Source: Triticum aestivum (lineage: Eukaryota; Streptophyta; Magnoliopsida; Poales; Poaceae). Taken from it: a stretch of DNA of 64,000 nucleotides. The position numbers and the translations under genes were made by a program. Below are positions 11,278 through 24,192 of this stretch, one piece after another. Where the stretch lies: the NCBI RefSeq assembly GCF_018294505.1, contig NC_057795.1, positions 519,203,512-519,267,511 on the forward strand, read 5' to 3'. Under the pieces are notes generated by a model, which did not search any database, had not been told where the DNA came from, and saw nothing but the letters and a program-made list of their open reading frames with translations. Every line of letters starts with the position of its first letter. Within the stretch, counting starts at the first letter, position 1.

Positions 11278-12996
11278 TGTTGGAAATATGCCCTAGAGGC
11301 AATAATAAAAGTATTATTATTGTTCATGATAATTGTCTTTTATTCATGCTATAACTGTATTATCCGGAAATCGTAATACACGTGTGAATACTTAGACCAC
11401 ACTATGTCCCTGGTAAGCCTCTAGTTGACCAGCTCGTTGTGATCAACAGATAGTCATGGTTTCCTGACTATGGACATTGGATGTCGTTGATAACGGGATC
11501 ACATCATTAGGAGAATGATGTGATGGACAAGACCCAATCCTAAGCATAGCATAAAAGATCGTGTAGTTCGTTTTGCTAGAGCTTTGCAAGTGTCAAGTAT
11601 CTCTTCCTTCGACCATGAGATCGTGTAACTCCCGGATACCGTAAGAGTGCCTTGGGTGTATCAAACGTCACAACGTAACTGGGTGACTATAAAGGTGCAT
11701 TACAGGTATCTCCGAAAGTAGCTGTTGGGTTGACACGGATCGAGACTGGGATTTGTCACTCCGTATGACGGAGAGGTATCTCTGGGCCCACTCGGTAATG
11801 CATCATCATATTGAGCTCAATGTGACCAAGGTGTTGGACACGGGATCATGCATTACGGTACGAGTAAAGTGACTTGCTGGTAACGAGACTGAACAAGGTA
11901 TTGGGATAACGACGATCGAGTCTCGGGCAAGTAACGTACCGATTGACAAAGGGAATTGCATACAGGGTTTGATCGAATCCTCGACATAGTGGTTCATCCG
12001 ATGACAACATCGAGGAGCATGTGGGAGCCATCATGGGTATCCAGATCCCGCTGATGGTTATTGACTGAGAGCGTCTCGGTCATGTCTGCATGTCTCCCGA
12101 ACCCGTAGGGTCTACACACTTAAGGTTCGGTGACGCTAGGGTTATGAAGATATGTATATGCAGAAACCCGAATGTTGTTCGGAGTCCCGGATGAGATCCC
12201 GGACGTCACGAGGAGTTCCGGAATGGTCCGGAGGTAAAGAATTATATATAGGAAGTGCTATTTCGGGCATCGGGACAAGTTTCGGGGTTATCGGTATTGT
12301 ACCGGGACCACCGGAAGGGTCCCGGGGGTCCACCGGGTGGGGCCACCTGTCCCGGGGGGGCCACATGGGCTGTAGGGGGTGCGCCTTGGCCATCATGGGC
12401 CAAGGGCACCAGCCCCTATAGGCCCATGCGCCTAGGGTTTCCCCCTAGGAGGAGTCCTAGTGGTGGAAGGCACCCCTAGGTGCCTTGGGGGGGAGGGAAA
12501 CCTCCCCTAGGCCGCCGCCCCCCCTAGTAGATCTCATCTACTAGGGCCGGCGCCCCCCTGGCACCCCTATATATAGTGGGGGAGAGGAGGGACTTCATAG
12601 ACCAGCCCCTGGCGCCTCCACCTCCCCCCGTTACGTCTCTCCCTCGTAGTCTCGGCGAAGCCCTGCTGCTGTGACGCCCTGCATCCACCACCACGCCGTC
12701 GTGCTGCTGGATCTTCATCAACCTCTCCTTCCCCCTTGCTGGATCAAGAAGGAGGAGACGTCTCCCGTCCCGTGCGTGTGTTGAACGCGGAGGTGCCGTC
12801 CGTTCGGCGCTGGTCATCGGTGATTTGGATCACGTCGAGTACGACTACATCATCACCTTGCAAGCTTCCGCACGCGATCTACAAGTGGTATGTAGATGCA
12901 AACTCTCTCCCTAGACTCGTTGCTTAGATGAACTCATAGATGGATCTTGGTGAAACCGTAGGAAAAAATTTTAATTTTCTGCAACGTTCCCCAACA
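11278..12996 (+). repeat. Copia-3 3' LTR (1719 bp)
   Basis: Differs from the 5' LTR by about eight substitutions, single-base changes in G or C runs, and a 14-bp insertion at 12531-12544. The insertion makes a perfect hairpin (ctagtagat / atctactag, 12524-12544). Confidence 0.95.
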
Positions 12997-14271
12997 GCCG
13001 GCCCCTCGGGGCGCGCCAAGGAGGAGGAATCCTCCTCCTAGTAGGAGTAGGATTCCTCCTTTCCTACTCCTACTAGGAGGGGGAAGGAAGGAGGAGAGGG
13101 GGGAAGGAAAGGGGGGCGCCCCCCCTCCTAGTCCAATTCGGACCAGAGGGAGAGGGGGCGCGCGGCCCGCCCTGGCCGCCCCTCTCTCTTCCCACCAAGG
13201 CCCATGTGGCCCATTAACTCTCCCGGGGTGTTCCGGTAACCCCCCCAGCACTCCGGTTTTCTCCGAAATCACCCGGAACAATTCCGGTGTCCGAATATAG
13301 TCGTCCAATATATCAATCTTTATGTCTCGACCATTTCGAGACTCCTCGTCATGTCCATGATCACATCCGGGACTCCGAACAAACTTCGGTACATCAAAAT
13401 ATATAAACTCATAAAGAAACTGTCATCGTAACTTTAAGCGTGCGGACCCTATGGTTCGAGAACAATGTAGACATGACCGAGACACGTCTCCGGTCAATAA
13501 CCAATAGCGGGACCTGGATGCCCATATTGGTTCCTACATATTCTACGAAGATCTTTATCGGTCAAACCGTATAACAACATACGTTGTTCCCTTTGTCATC
13601 GGTATGTTACTTGCCCGAGATTCGATCGTCGGTATCCAATACCTAGTTCAATCTCGTTACCGGCAAGTCTCTTTACTCATTACGTAATGCATCATTCCGT
13701 AACTAACTCATTAGCTACATTGCTTGCAAGGCTTATAGTGATGTGCATTACCGAGAGGGCCCAGAGATACCTCTCCGACAATCGGAGTGACAAAACCTAA
13801 TCTCGAAATACGCCAACCCAACATGTACCTTTGGAGACACCTGTAGTACTCCTTTATAATCACCCAGTTACGTTGTGACGTTTGGTAGCACCCAAAGTGT
13901 TCCTCCGGTAAACTGGAGTTGCATAATCTCATAGTTACAGGAACATGTATAAGTCATGAAGAAAGCAATAGCAACATACTAAACGATCAAGTGCTAAGCT
14001 AACGGAATGGGTCAAGTCAATCACATCATTCTCCTAATGATGTGATCCCGTTAATTAAATGACAACTCATGTCTATGGCTAGGAAACTTAACCATCTTTG
14101 ATTCACAAGCTAGTCAAGTATAGGCATACTAGTGACACTATGTTTGTCTATGTATTCACACATGTATTATGTTTCCGGTTAATACAATTCTAGCATGAAT
14201 AATAAACATTTATCATGAAATAAGGAAATAAATAATAACTTTATTATTGCCTCTAGGGCATATTTCCTTCA
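12997..14271 (-). repeat. Copia-2 3' LTR, second part
   Basis: Continues the LTR broken at 4280 and matches 19853-21131 almost base for base, ending ...gcatatttccttca. The first five bases are the Copia-3 target duplication. Confidence 0.92.
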
Positions 14272-14490
14272 GTCTCCCACTTGCACTAGAGTCAATAATC
14301 TAGTTCACATCGCCATGTGATTTAACACCAATAATCATATCTGTATATGATTAACACCCATAGTTCACATCGTCATGTGACCAACACCCAAAGGGTTTAC
14401 TAGAGTCAATAATCTAGTTCACATCGCTATGTGATTAACACCTAAAGAGTACAAAGGTATGATCATGTTTTGCTCGTGAGAGAAGTTTAG
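14272..14490 (-). repeat. Copia-2 polypurine tract and short repeats before the 3' LTR
   Basis: Minus-strand aagtgggagac (plus 14272-14282) adjoins the LTR as polypurine tract. Beyond it a 40-45 bp motif containing ctagagtcaataatctagtt and cacatcg-catgtgattaacacc recurs at about 14286, partially at 14351, and again at 14399. This tandem duplication is absent from the matching place in Copia-3. Confidence 0.75.
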
Positions 14491-17400
14491 TCAACAGGTC
14501 TGTCACATTCAGAGCCGTATGTATTTTGCAAATATTCTATGTCTACAATACTCTGCATGGAGCTACTCTAGCTAATTGGTCCCACTTTCAATATGTATCC
14601 AGATTAAGACTTAGAGTCATCTGGATCAGTGCCAAAACTTGTATCGACGTAACCTTTTACGACGAACCTTTTGTCACCTCCATAATTGAGAAACATATCC
14701 TTATTCCACTAAGGATAATTTTGACCAATGTCCAATGATCTACTCCTAGATCACTATTGTACTCCCTTGCCAATCTAGGGCAGAGTATACAATAGGTCTG
14801 GTTCACAGCATAGCATACTTTATAGAACCTATGACTGAGGCATAGGGAATGACTTTTCATTCTCTTTCTATTTTCTGCTATGGTCGGGTCTTGAGTCTTT
14901 CTCAACTTCACACCTTGCAACACAGGCAAGAACTCCTTTGACTGTTCCATTTTGAACTACTTCAAAATATTGTCAAGGTATGTACTCATTGAAAATCTTA
15001 TCAGGCGTCTTGATCTATCTCAATAGATCTTGATGCTCAACATGTAAGTAGCTTTACTGAGGTCTTTATTTTAAAGAACTCCTTTCAAACACTCCTTTAT
15101 GCTTTGTAGAATAATTCTACATTATTTCCGATCAACAATATGTCATTCACATATACATATCAGAAATGTTGTAGTGCTCCCACTCACTTTCTTGTAAATA
15201 CAGGCTTCACCGTAAGTCTATACAAAACTATATGCTTTGATCAACTCATCAAAGCGTATATTCCAACTCCGAGATGCTTGCACCAGTCCATAGATGGATC
15301 GCTGGAGCATGCACATTTTGTTAGTACCTTTAGGATTGACAAAACCTTCTGGTTGCATCATATACAACTCTTCTTTGAGAAAACCATTAAGGAATGCCGT
15401 TTTGACATCCATTTGCCAGATTTCATAAATTGTGGCAATTGCTAACATGATTCGGACAGACTTAAGCATCGCTACAGTTGAGAAAATCTCATTGTAGTCA
15501 ACACCTTGAACTTGTCAAAAACCTTTTTGCGACAAGTCGAGCTTTGTAGATAGTAACACTACTATCAACGTCCGTCTTCCTCTTGAAGATCTATTTATAC
15601 AATATGGCTTGCCGATCATCGGGCAACTCCACCAAAGTCCACACTTTGTTCTCATACATGGATCCCATCTCAGATTTCATGGCCTTAAGCCATTTTGCGG
15701 AATCTGGGCTCATCATCGCTTCTTCATAGTTCGTAGGTTCATCATGATCTAGTAGCATGACTTCCAGAATAGGATTACCGTACCACTCTGGTGCGGATCT
15801 TACTCTGTTTGACCTACGAGGTTCTGCAGCAACTTGATCTGAAGTTCTATGATCATCATCATCAACTTCCTCACTAGTTGGTTTTGACGTCACAGAAACC
15901 GGTTCCTGTGATGTACTATTTTCCAACAAGGGAGCAGGTATAGAAACCTCATCAAGTTCTACTTTTCTCCCACTCACTTCTTTCGAGAGAAACTCCTTCT
16001 CTAGAAAGGATCCATTCTTAGCAACGAATGTCTTGCATTCAGATCTGTGATAGAAGGTGTACCCAACTGTCTCCTTTGGGTATCCTATGAAGACACATTT
16101 CTCCGATTTGGGTTCGAGCTTATCAGGTTGAAGCTTTTTCACATAAGCATCGCAGCCCCAAACTTTAAGAAACGACAACTTTGGTTTCTTGCCAAACCAT
16201 AGTTCATAAGGTGTCGTCTTAACGGATTTTGATGGTGCCCTATTTAATGTGAATGTGGCCGTCTCTAAAGTATAACCCCAAAACGATAGAGGTAAATCTG
16301 TAAGAGACATCATAGATCGTACCATATCAAGTAAAGTACGATTACGACGTTCGGACACACCATTACGCTGTGGTGTTCCGTGTGGCGTGAGTTGCGAAAC
16401 TATTCCGCATTGTTTCAAGTGTAGACCAAACTCATAACTCAAATATTCTCCTCCACGATCAGATCATAGAAACTTTATTTTCTTATTACGACAATTTTCA
16501 ACTTCACTCTGAAATTCTTTGAACTTTTCAAATGTTTCAGACTTATGCTTCATTAAGTAGATATACCCATATCTGCTTAAATCATCTGTGAAGGTGAGAA
16601 AATAACGATATCCGCCACGAGCCTCAACATTCATCGGACCACATACATCTGTATGTATGATTTCCAATAAATCTGTTGCTTTCTCCATAGTACCGGAGAA
16701 CGACGTTTTTGTCATCTTGCCCATGAGGCACGGTTTGCAAGTACCAAGTGATTCATAATCAAGTGGTTCCAAAAGTCCATCAGTATGGAGTTTCTTCATG
16801 CGCTTTACACCGATATGACCTAAACGGCAGTGCCACAAATAAGTTGCACTTTCATTATCAACTCTGCATCTTTTGGCTTCAACATTATGAATATGTGTAT
16901 CACTACTATCGAGAGCCAACAAACTATTTTCGTTGGGTGTATGACCATTGAAGGTTTTATTCATTTAAATAGAACAACAATTATTCTCTGATTTTTAAAT
17001 GAATAACCGTATTGCAATAAACATGATCGAATCATATTCATGCTCAACGCAAACGCCAAATAACATTTATTTAGGTTTAACACTAATCCCGAAAGTATAG
17101 GGAGTGTGTGATGATGATCATATCAATCTTGGAACTACTTCCAACACTCATTGTCACTTCCCCTTCAACTAGTCTTTGTTTATTCTGTAACTCCTGTTTC
17201 GAGTTACTAATCTTAGCAACCGAACAATTATCAAATACTCAGGGGCTACTATAAACACTAGTAAAGCACACATCAATAACCTGTATATCAAATATACCCT
17301 TGTTCACTTTGCCATCCTTCTTATCCACCAAATATTCAGGGCATTTCCGCTTCCAGTGACCATTTCCTTTGTAGTGTAAGCACTCAGTTTCAGGCTTTTG

Positions 17401-18100
17401 TCCAGCTCTGGTCTTCTTCACGGGAGTGACAACTTGTTTTCCATTCTACTTGAAGTTTCCCTTTCTTTCCCTTTGCCCTTTTCTTGAAACTAGTGGTCTT
17501 GTCAATCATCAACACTTGATGCTCTTTCTTGATTTCTACCTTCGTTGATTTCAACATCATGAAGAGCTCGGGAATCATTTTCGTCATCCCTTGCATACTA
17601 TAGTTCATCTCGAAGTTCTAGTAACTTAGTGATGGTGACTAGAGAATTCTGTCAATCACTATCTTATCTGGAAGATTAACTCCCACTTGATTCAAGCGAT
17701 TGAAGTATCCAGACAATCTGAGCACATGCTCACTAGTTGAGCGATTCTCCTCCATCTTTTAGCTATAGAACTTGTTGGAGACTTCATATCTCTCAACTCG
17801 GGTATTTGCTTGAAATATTAACTTCAATTCCTGGAACATCTCATATGGTCCATGATGTTCAAAACATCTTTGAAGTCCCGATTCTAAGCCATAAAGCATG
17901 GTGCACAAAACTATCAAGTAGTCATCATATTGAGCTAGCCAAACGTTCATAACGTCTTCATCTGCTCCTGCAATAGGTCTGTCACCTAGCGGTGCATTAA
18001 GGACATAATTCTTCTGTGCAGCAATGAGGATAAACCTCAGATCGCGGATCCAATCCGCATCATTGCTACTAACATTTTTAACACTATTTTCTCTAGGAAC
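14491..18100 (-). pseudogene. Copia-2 gag-pol, heavily degraded
   Basis: From right to left: gag pieces (17950-17390), a zinc knuckle CLHYKGNGHWKRKC with C-to-Y change (about 17360), a degraded protease interval, integrase (16964-16464) with HCRLGH...CKPC and HTDVCGPM, integrase end and RT start (16442-15591), then RT pieces (15469-15218, 14950-14657). The frame changes many times. A TGA at plus 16464-16466 sits at exactly the codon that is TGA in Copia-3. Near 14510-14660 the RNase H start runs almost directly into the C-terminal tail, so most of the RNase H catalytic core has been deleted. The element could only move with proteins supplied by relatives. Confidence 0.9.
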
Positions 18101-19391
18101 ATATCAAAATAAACATATGAAAGCAACAACGCAAGCTATTGATCTTACAACATAATTTGCAAAATACTACGAGGACTAAGTTCATGATAAATTTAAGTTC
18201 AGTTAATCGTATTACTTAAGAACTCCCACTTAGACAGACATCTCTCTAGTCATCTAAGTGACCACGTGATCCAAATCAACTAAACCATAACCGATCATCA
18301 CGTGAGATGGAGTAGTTTTCAATGGTGAACATCACTATGTTGATCATATCTACTATATGATTCATGCTCGACCTTTCGGTCTCCGTGCTCCGAGGCCATA
18401 TCTGCATATGCTAGGCTCGTCAAGTTTAACCCGAGTATTCTGCGTGTGCAAAACTGGCTTGCACCCGTTGTAGATGGACATAGAGCTTATCACACCCGAT
18501 CATCACGTGGTGTCTGCGCACGACGAACTTTGGCAACGGTGCATACTCAGGGAGAACACTTCTTGATATATAATTAGTGAGAGATCACCTTAAAATGCTA
18601 CCGTCAATCAAAGCAAGATAAGATGCATAAAAGATAAACATCATATGCAACCAAAATATGTGACATGATATGGCCATGATCATCTTGCGCCTTTGATCTC
18701 CATCTCCAAAGTACTGTCATGATCTCTATCGTCACCGGCATGACACCATGATCTTCATCATCTTGATCTATATCAATGTGTCATCACATGGTTGTCTTAC
18801 CAACTATTGCTCTTGCAACTATTGCTATCGTATAGCGATAAAGTAAAGCAATTATTTGGCACTTGCATCTTATGCAACAAAGAGACATCCATAGGGCTTC
18901 TCCCAGTTGCCGATAACTTCAACAAAACATGATCATCTCATACAACAACTTATATCTTATCACGTCTTGACCATATCACATCACAACATGCCCTGCAAAA
19001 ACAAGTTAGACGTCCTCTACTTTGTTGTTGCAAATTTTACGTGGCTGCTACGGGCTGAGCAAGAACCGTTCTTACCTATGCATCAAAACCACAATGATAG
19101 TTTGTCAAGTTAGTGATGTTTTAATCTTCGCAAGGACCGGGCGTAGCCACACTCGGTTCAACTAAAGTTGAAGAAACTGACACCCGCCAGCCACCTGTGT
19201 GCAAAGCACGTCGGTAGAACCATTCTCGCGTAAGCGTACGCGTAATGTCGGTCCGGGCCGCTTCATCCAACAATACCGCCAAACCAAAGTATGACATGCT
19301 GGTAAGCAGTATGACTTGTATCGCCCACAACTCACTTGTGTTCTACTCGTGCATATAACATCAACGCATAAAACCTAGGCTCTGATGCCAC
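18101..19391 (-). other. Copia-2 leader and primer binding site
   Basis: Non-coding leader between 5' LTR and gag. On the minus strand immediately after the LTR, tggcatcagagcc (plus 19379-19391 region) is a near-perfect complement to the 3' end of initiator-Met tRNA, better preserved than in Copia-3. Confidence 0.8.
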
Positions 19392-21131
19392 TGTTGGGGA
19401 ACGTAGTAATTTCAAAAAATTTCCTACGCACACGCAAGATCATGGTGATGCATAGCAACGAGAGGGGAGAGTGTTGTCTACGTACCCTCATAGACCGAAG
19501 CGGAAGCATTGACGCACCGTAGAGGAAGTAGTCGTACGTCTTCCCGGTCCAACCGATCCAAGCACCGTTACTCCGGCACCTCCGAGTTCTTGACACACGT
19601 ACAGCTCGATGACGCACCCCGAGCTCCGATCCAGCAAAGCTTCGGGGAGGAGTTCTGTCAGCACGACGTCGTGGTGACGATCTTGATGTTCAACCGTCGC
19701 AGGGCTTCGCCTAAGCACCGCTATAATATGACCGAGGTGTAATATCGTGGAGGGGGGCACCGCATACGGCTAAGGAACGATCACGAAGATCAACTTGTGT
19801 GTCCATGGGGTGCCCCCCGCCCTCGTATATAAAGGAGAAAGGGGGGAGGCCGGCCGGCCCCTTGGGGCGCGCCAAGGAGGAGGAATCCTCCTCCTAGTAG
19901 GAGTAGGATTCCTCCTTTCCTACTCCTACTAGGAGGGGGAAGGAAGGAGGAGAGGGGGGAAGGAAAGGGGGGCGCCGCCCCCCCTCCTAGTCCAATTCGA
20001 ACTAGAGGGAGAGGGGGCGCGCGGCCCACCCTGGCCGCCCCTCTCTCTTCCCACCAAGGCCCATGTGGCCCATTAACTCTCCCGGGGTGTTCCGGTAACC
20101 CCCCCTGGCACTCCGATTTTCTCCGAAATCACCCGGAACAATTCCGGTGTCCGAATATAGTCGTCCAATATATCAATCTTTATGTCTTGACCATTTCGAG
20201 ACTCCTCGTCATGTCCATGATCACATCCGGGACTCCAAACAAACTTCGGTACATCAAAATATATAAACTCATAAAGAAACTGTCATCATAACTTTAAGCG
20301 TGCGGACCCTACGGTTCGAGAACAATGTAGACATGACCGAGACACGTCTCCGGTCAATAACCAATAGCGGGACCTGGATGCCCATATTGGTTACTACATA
20401 TTCTATGAAGATCTTTATCGGTCAAACTGCATAACAACATACGTTGTTCCCTTTGTCATCGGTATGTTACTTGCCTGAGATTCGATCGTCGGTATCCAAT
20501 ACCTAGTTCAATCTCGTTACCGGCAAGTCTCTTTACTCGTTACGTAATGCATCATTCCGTAACTAACTCATTAGCTACATTGCTTGCAAGGCTTATAGTG
20601 ATGTGCATTACCGAGAGGGCCCAGAGATACCTCTCCGACAATCGGAGTGACAAAACCTAATCTCAAAATACGCCAACCCAACATGTACCTTCGGAGACAC
20701 CTGTAGTACTCCTTTATAATCACCCAGTTACGTTGTGACGTTTGGTAGCACCCAAAGTGTTCCTCCGGTAAACGAGAGTTGCATAATATCATAGTTACAG
20801 GAACATGTATAAGTCATGAAGAAAGCAATAGCAACATACTAAACGATCAAGTGCTAAGCTAACGGAATGGGTCAAGTCAATCACATCATTCTCATAATGA
20901 TGTGATCCCGTTAATCAAATGACAACTCATGTCTATGGCTAGGAAACTTAACCATCTTTGATTCACGAGCTAGTCAAGTAGAGGCATACTAGTGACACTA
21001 TGTTTGTCTATGTATTCACACATGTATTATGTTTCCGGTTAATACAATTCTAGCATGAATAATAAACATTTATCATGAAATAAGGAAATAAATAATAACT
21101 TTATTATTGCCTCTAGGGCATATTTCCTTCA
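19392..21131 (-). repeat. Copia-2 5' LTR (1740 bp)
   Basis: Full-length partner of 3815-4280 plus 12997-14271. On the minus strand the sequence ...ccttcctttctccttt... precedes a TATA-like stretch (plus cctcgtatataaaggag at 19822-19838 lies in the same region of both copies). Both termini are intact. Confidence 0.92.
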
Positions 21132-22778
21132 TCATACCCATCTCCCTTGATGCATTATCTATCACATTGCATGATAGAACCTTAGTAAAAGGATATGCCA
21201 GATTTTTAGACGTTTGGATATAATCCAATGCAAATAACTCCGGAGTTTCTCATTTTTCTGATAGACTTTAACCTTCTCTGAATGTGTCTTGATGACTTCA
21301 TGTTATCCTTTGAGCTACTCACTTTCGTGATCACAGTTTGATTGTCGCAGTTCATAAGGATACCTAGTACAGGATTCTCAACAACCGACAAGTCATTCAA
21401 GAGCCGACGAAGCCAATCCGCTTCGACTGTAGCTGTATCTAGTGTTGTGAGCTCTGCTTCCATTGTTGGCCTCGTTAAGATGGTCTGCTTGCAAGACTTC
21501 CAAGAAACAGTGCCGCCTCCATGAGTGAATACATATCCGCTCGTGGCCTTTATCTCATCAGCATCTGAGATCCAGTTTGAGTGACTATACCCTTCAAGCA
21601 CCTTTGGGTGCCCAGTGTAGTGAATTCAATAATTTGCAGTTCCTTTCAAAGAACGCAAAACTCTCTCTAGAGCTTTCCAATGCACATCTTCTAGTTTTGA
21701 GACAAACCGACTAAGTTCGCTAACAGCAAAAGAGATGTCAGGTCTTGTAGCACTGGCTAGGTACATAAGCGACCCAATAATCTGAGAATATTTCAATTGA
21801 TCTCTAGCAATTCTTTGATTCTTTCGAAGAAGCACGCTCGCATCATATGGTGTTGGAGAGGGCTTGAAGTCACTATAACCAAAGCGACTCAAGATATTTT
21901 CCACATAGAGAGATTGCAGCAATGTAATCCCACCATCATCGTCTCTCAACAACTTGATGTTCAGAATTACATCAGCAACTCCTAAATCCTTCATCTCAAA
22001 GTAACGAGATAGGAAATCCTTGACCTCCTTAAAAACAGTCAGATTTGTTCCGAAAATCAGTATGTCATCAATAGACAAGCAAAGGATAACTCCCTCACCC
22101 CACCATGGCAATAGTACACACATTTATCAACTTCGTTTACAACAAAGCCTGCAGCTGTTAAAGTTCTTTCAAACTTCTCGCGCCACTGCTTGGGTGTTTG
22201 CTTAAGTCCATATAGAGACTTCAGCAACTTGCACACTTTCCCGTCCTGACCATCTACTACAAACCCATCTGGTTGTTCCATATAAATTTCCTCGTCCAAA
22301 TCTCCATTTAGGAAAGCAGTCTTAACATCCTTTGATGAACGAGAAGACAATGTGAGGCAGCTAGTGAAAGTAGAACTCGAATAGTGGTTAGTCGAGCCAC
22401 AGGTGAGTAACTATCAAAGAAGTCGTCACCTTCCTTTTGGGTATAACCCTTAGCCACGAGTCGTGCCTTGTACTTCTCAATAGTACCATCAGGCCTAAGT
22501 TTCTTCTTGTATACCCATTTGCACCTTATAGGTTTGCACCCATAAGGACGACCAGTTATCTCCCAAGTTTCATTTGCCAAGATGGAATCCATCTCACTAC
22601 GGACCGCTTCCTTCCAGTAGTCAACATCTTCAGATGCATATGCCTCTGAAATAGAACTGGGAGTGTCATCTATTAGATAGACAAGAAAATCATCACCAAA
22701 GGGCTTTGCAATCCTCTGTCTCTTGCTCCTAGGAGGAACTTCATTGTTCTCCTCCACAGGATTTTCAAAGTGTTCCAT
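21132..22778 (-). pseudogene. Copia-1 reverse transcriptase and RNase H
   Basis: Runs leftward from ...PPRSKRQR and the RT start (EMDSILANETWE, YKARLVAKGYTQKEG) through the fingers and palm to RNase H and the tail [17 protein letters not shown], ending where Copia-2 is inserted. Frames break near 22330, 22120 and 21610. The catalytic YVDD is changed to SIDD (about 22058-22069), and RNase H reads GYSHSNW where an aspartate is expected. The last codons continue at 3809-3796. Both catalytic changes mean the enzyme could not work even if expressed. Confidence 0.88.
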
Positions 22779-22811
22779 CGAAATGGCAGGTTCTATAATT
22801 GTAACTGGTCC

Positions 22812-23638
22812 CTAATTCGATGAACTTGGCATCTCTTGATTAGATGAGGTAGCCATATCCTTCATGGGAAAGATATCTTCAAATAAAGTCGCATCATTCA
22901 ACTCCATGATCGTACCGATATGCATGTCAGATACCTCAGATTTTACAACCAAGAATCTATAACCAATGCTATGAAAATCATATCCCGGGAAAACACAATC
23001 CACAATCTTTGGTCCAAGCTTGCACTTCTTTGGAATTGGCACATTGACTTTCACCAAACAACCCCAGGTTCGTAGATAAGAGAGCTTTAACCTTTTCTTC
23101 TCCCATTCCTCGAATGTAGTTATCTCTTTGTTCTTTGTGGGAACTCGGTTTAGGACATGACATGCCGTCAATATTGCCTCCCCCACCCTGCCTTGGAGAG
23201 ACCCGGTGTGTCTAATATGGCGTTAACCAAATCAGTTAGAGTATGGTTCTTTCTTTCGGCAACCCCATTTAAATGAGGTGAATAGGGAGGCGTCTTCTCA
23301 TGTATTATACCATGTTCCACACAAAAGGAATCAAATTCATTTGAGAAAAACTCTCCACCACGATCGGACCTAAGCCTCTTGATCTTTCGATCAAGTTGGT
23401 TCTCCGTTTCAGCTTTATAGATCTTGAAATAGTTCAGAGCCTCATCCTTAGATTTCAGAAGATACACATGACAATATCTAGTGGATTCATCAATTAATGT
23501 CATAAAATACTTCTTTCCACCTTTTGTCAACACACCATTCATTTCACAAAGATATGAATGTATGAGCTCTAGTGGTGCAAGATTTCTTGTTTCTGCAGTC
23601 ACATGAGACTTACGAGGTTGCTTAGCTTGCACACACAC
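22812..23638 (-). pseudogene. Copia-1 integrase
   Basis: Zinc site remnants CVQAKQPRKSH lead into the catalytic core. The first DDE aspartate, expected in HSDLCEMNG, is tyrosine here (HSYLCEMNG, near 23547). The second aspartate in RSDRGGEFFSNEF and the glutamate in NGVAERKNHT are kept. The frame shifts near 23180. The C-terminal part before RT has the usual Copia pattern PTKNKEITTFEEW and KCKLGPK. Confidence 0.87.
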
Positions 23639-23641
23639 TTA

Positions 23642-24133
23642 TCACTTAGATCCCTTGACAGTGGTGAAACTAGGGATTAAGTTCAATTTGGCTAGTCGCG
23701 ATATGCAACCAAAATTAAGATGATAGAGATGCGAATTCCACACATTTGATTCACTATTGTTGCAAACATGATTAACAAGTTTATTGCAAGCATCTGACAA
23801 GGATAAACGAAACTGGCCTCCTAACTCATGGTCTTTACCAACAAATGTTCCATACTTGGATATTACAAATTTATTAGACTCAAAGACAAGCTTGTAGCCA
23901 TCTCTACACAGAAGACATCCGCTAACAAGATTTTTATTGATGGAGGGGACATCATGCACGTTCTTCAGCCACACGATCTTCCCCAAAGTAAACTTCAGAT
24001 TGACCGTGCCAACACTACGAACAGAAGCACTTGAACCGTTGCCCATTAGCACGATGGAAGTCCCTGCGGTGTGATAAGACAAAAACATAGAAATATCACC
24101 GCATACATGCACATTAGCACCCGTGTCAATCAA
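23642..24133 (-). pseudogene. Copia-1 protease and pre-integrase region
   Basis: Starts at the aspartic protease signature IDTGANVHVCGD, which follows a stop where tryptophan is normal. It continues through VLMGNGS, NLVSGCLLCRDGYKLVF and the GAG-pre-integrase region with HLYHLNFGC, then stops at 23642. The protease active-site DTGA is intact. Confidence 0.87.
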
Positions 24134-24192
24134 TCAATCAGGAGAATGACATACTAAAAGAATAGTAGGAAATATACCATACCCATCATCCT

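Larger units (their letters stand above)
4281..12996 (+). mobile_element. Copia-3: Angela/BARE-like element, youngest of nest 1
   Basis: An 8716-bp element with LTRs at 4281-5983 and 11278-12996, both starting TGTTGGAAATATGCCCTAG and ending CGTTCCCCAACA. TSD is GCCGG (4276-4280 and 12997-13001). It has a primer site, leader, one gag-pol frame and a polypurine tract (agtgggaga at 11268-11276). By eye I count about eight substitutions between the LTRs over some 1700 bp. That implies an insertion of a few hundred thousand years at the usual grass LTR rate, the most recent event of this nest. Confidence 0.95.
3815..21131 (-). mobile_element. Copia-2: Angela/BARE-like element nested in Copia-1
   Basis: LTR termini are TGTTGGGGAAC... 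and ...ATTTCCTTCA in plus orientation, with TSD TCATA at 3810-3814 and 21132-21136. The 5' LTR is 19392-21131 and is followed on the minus strand by a tRNA-iMet-type primer site. The 3' LTR is 3815-4280 plus 12997-14271, interrupted by Copia-3. The gag-pol region (about 14490-18100) is recognisably related to Copia-3 but carries many frameshifts and lacks most of RNase H, so it cannot be autonomous. Confidence 0.93.
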
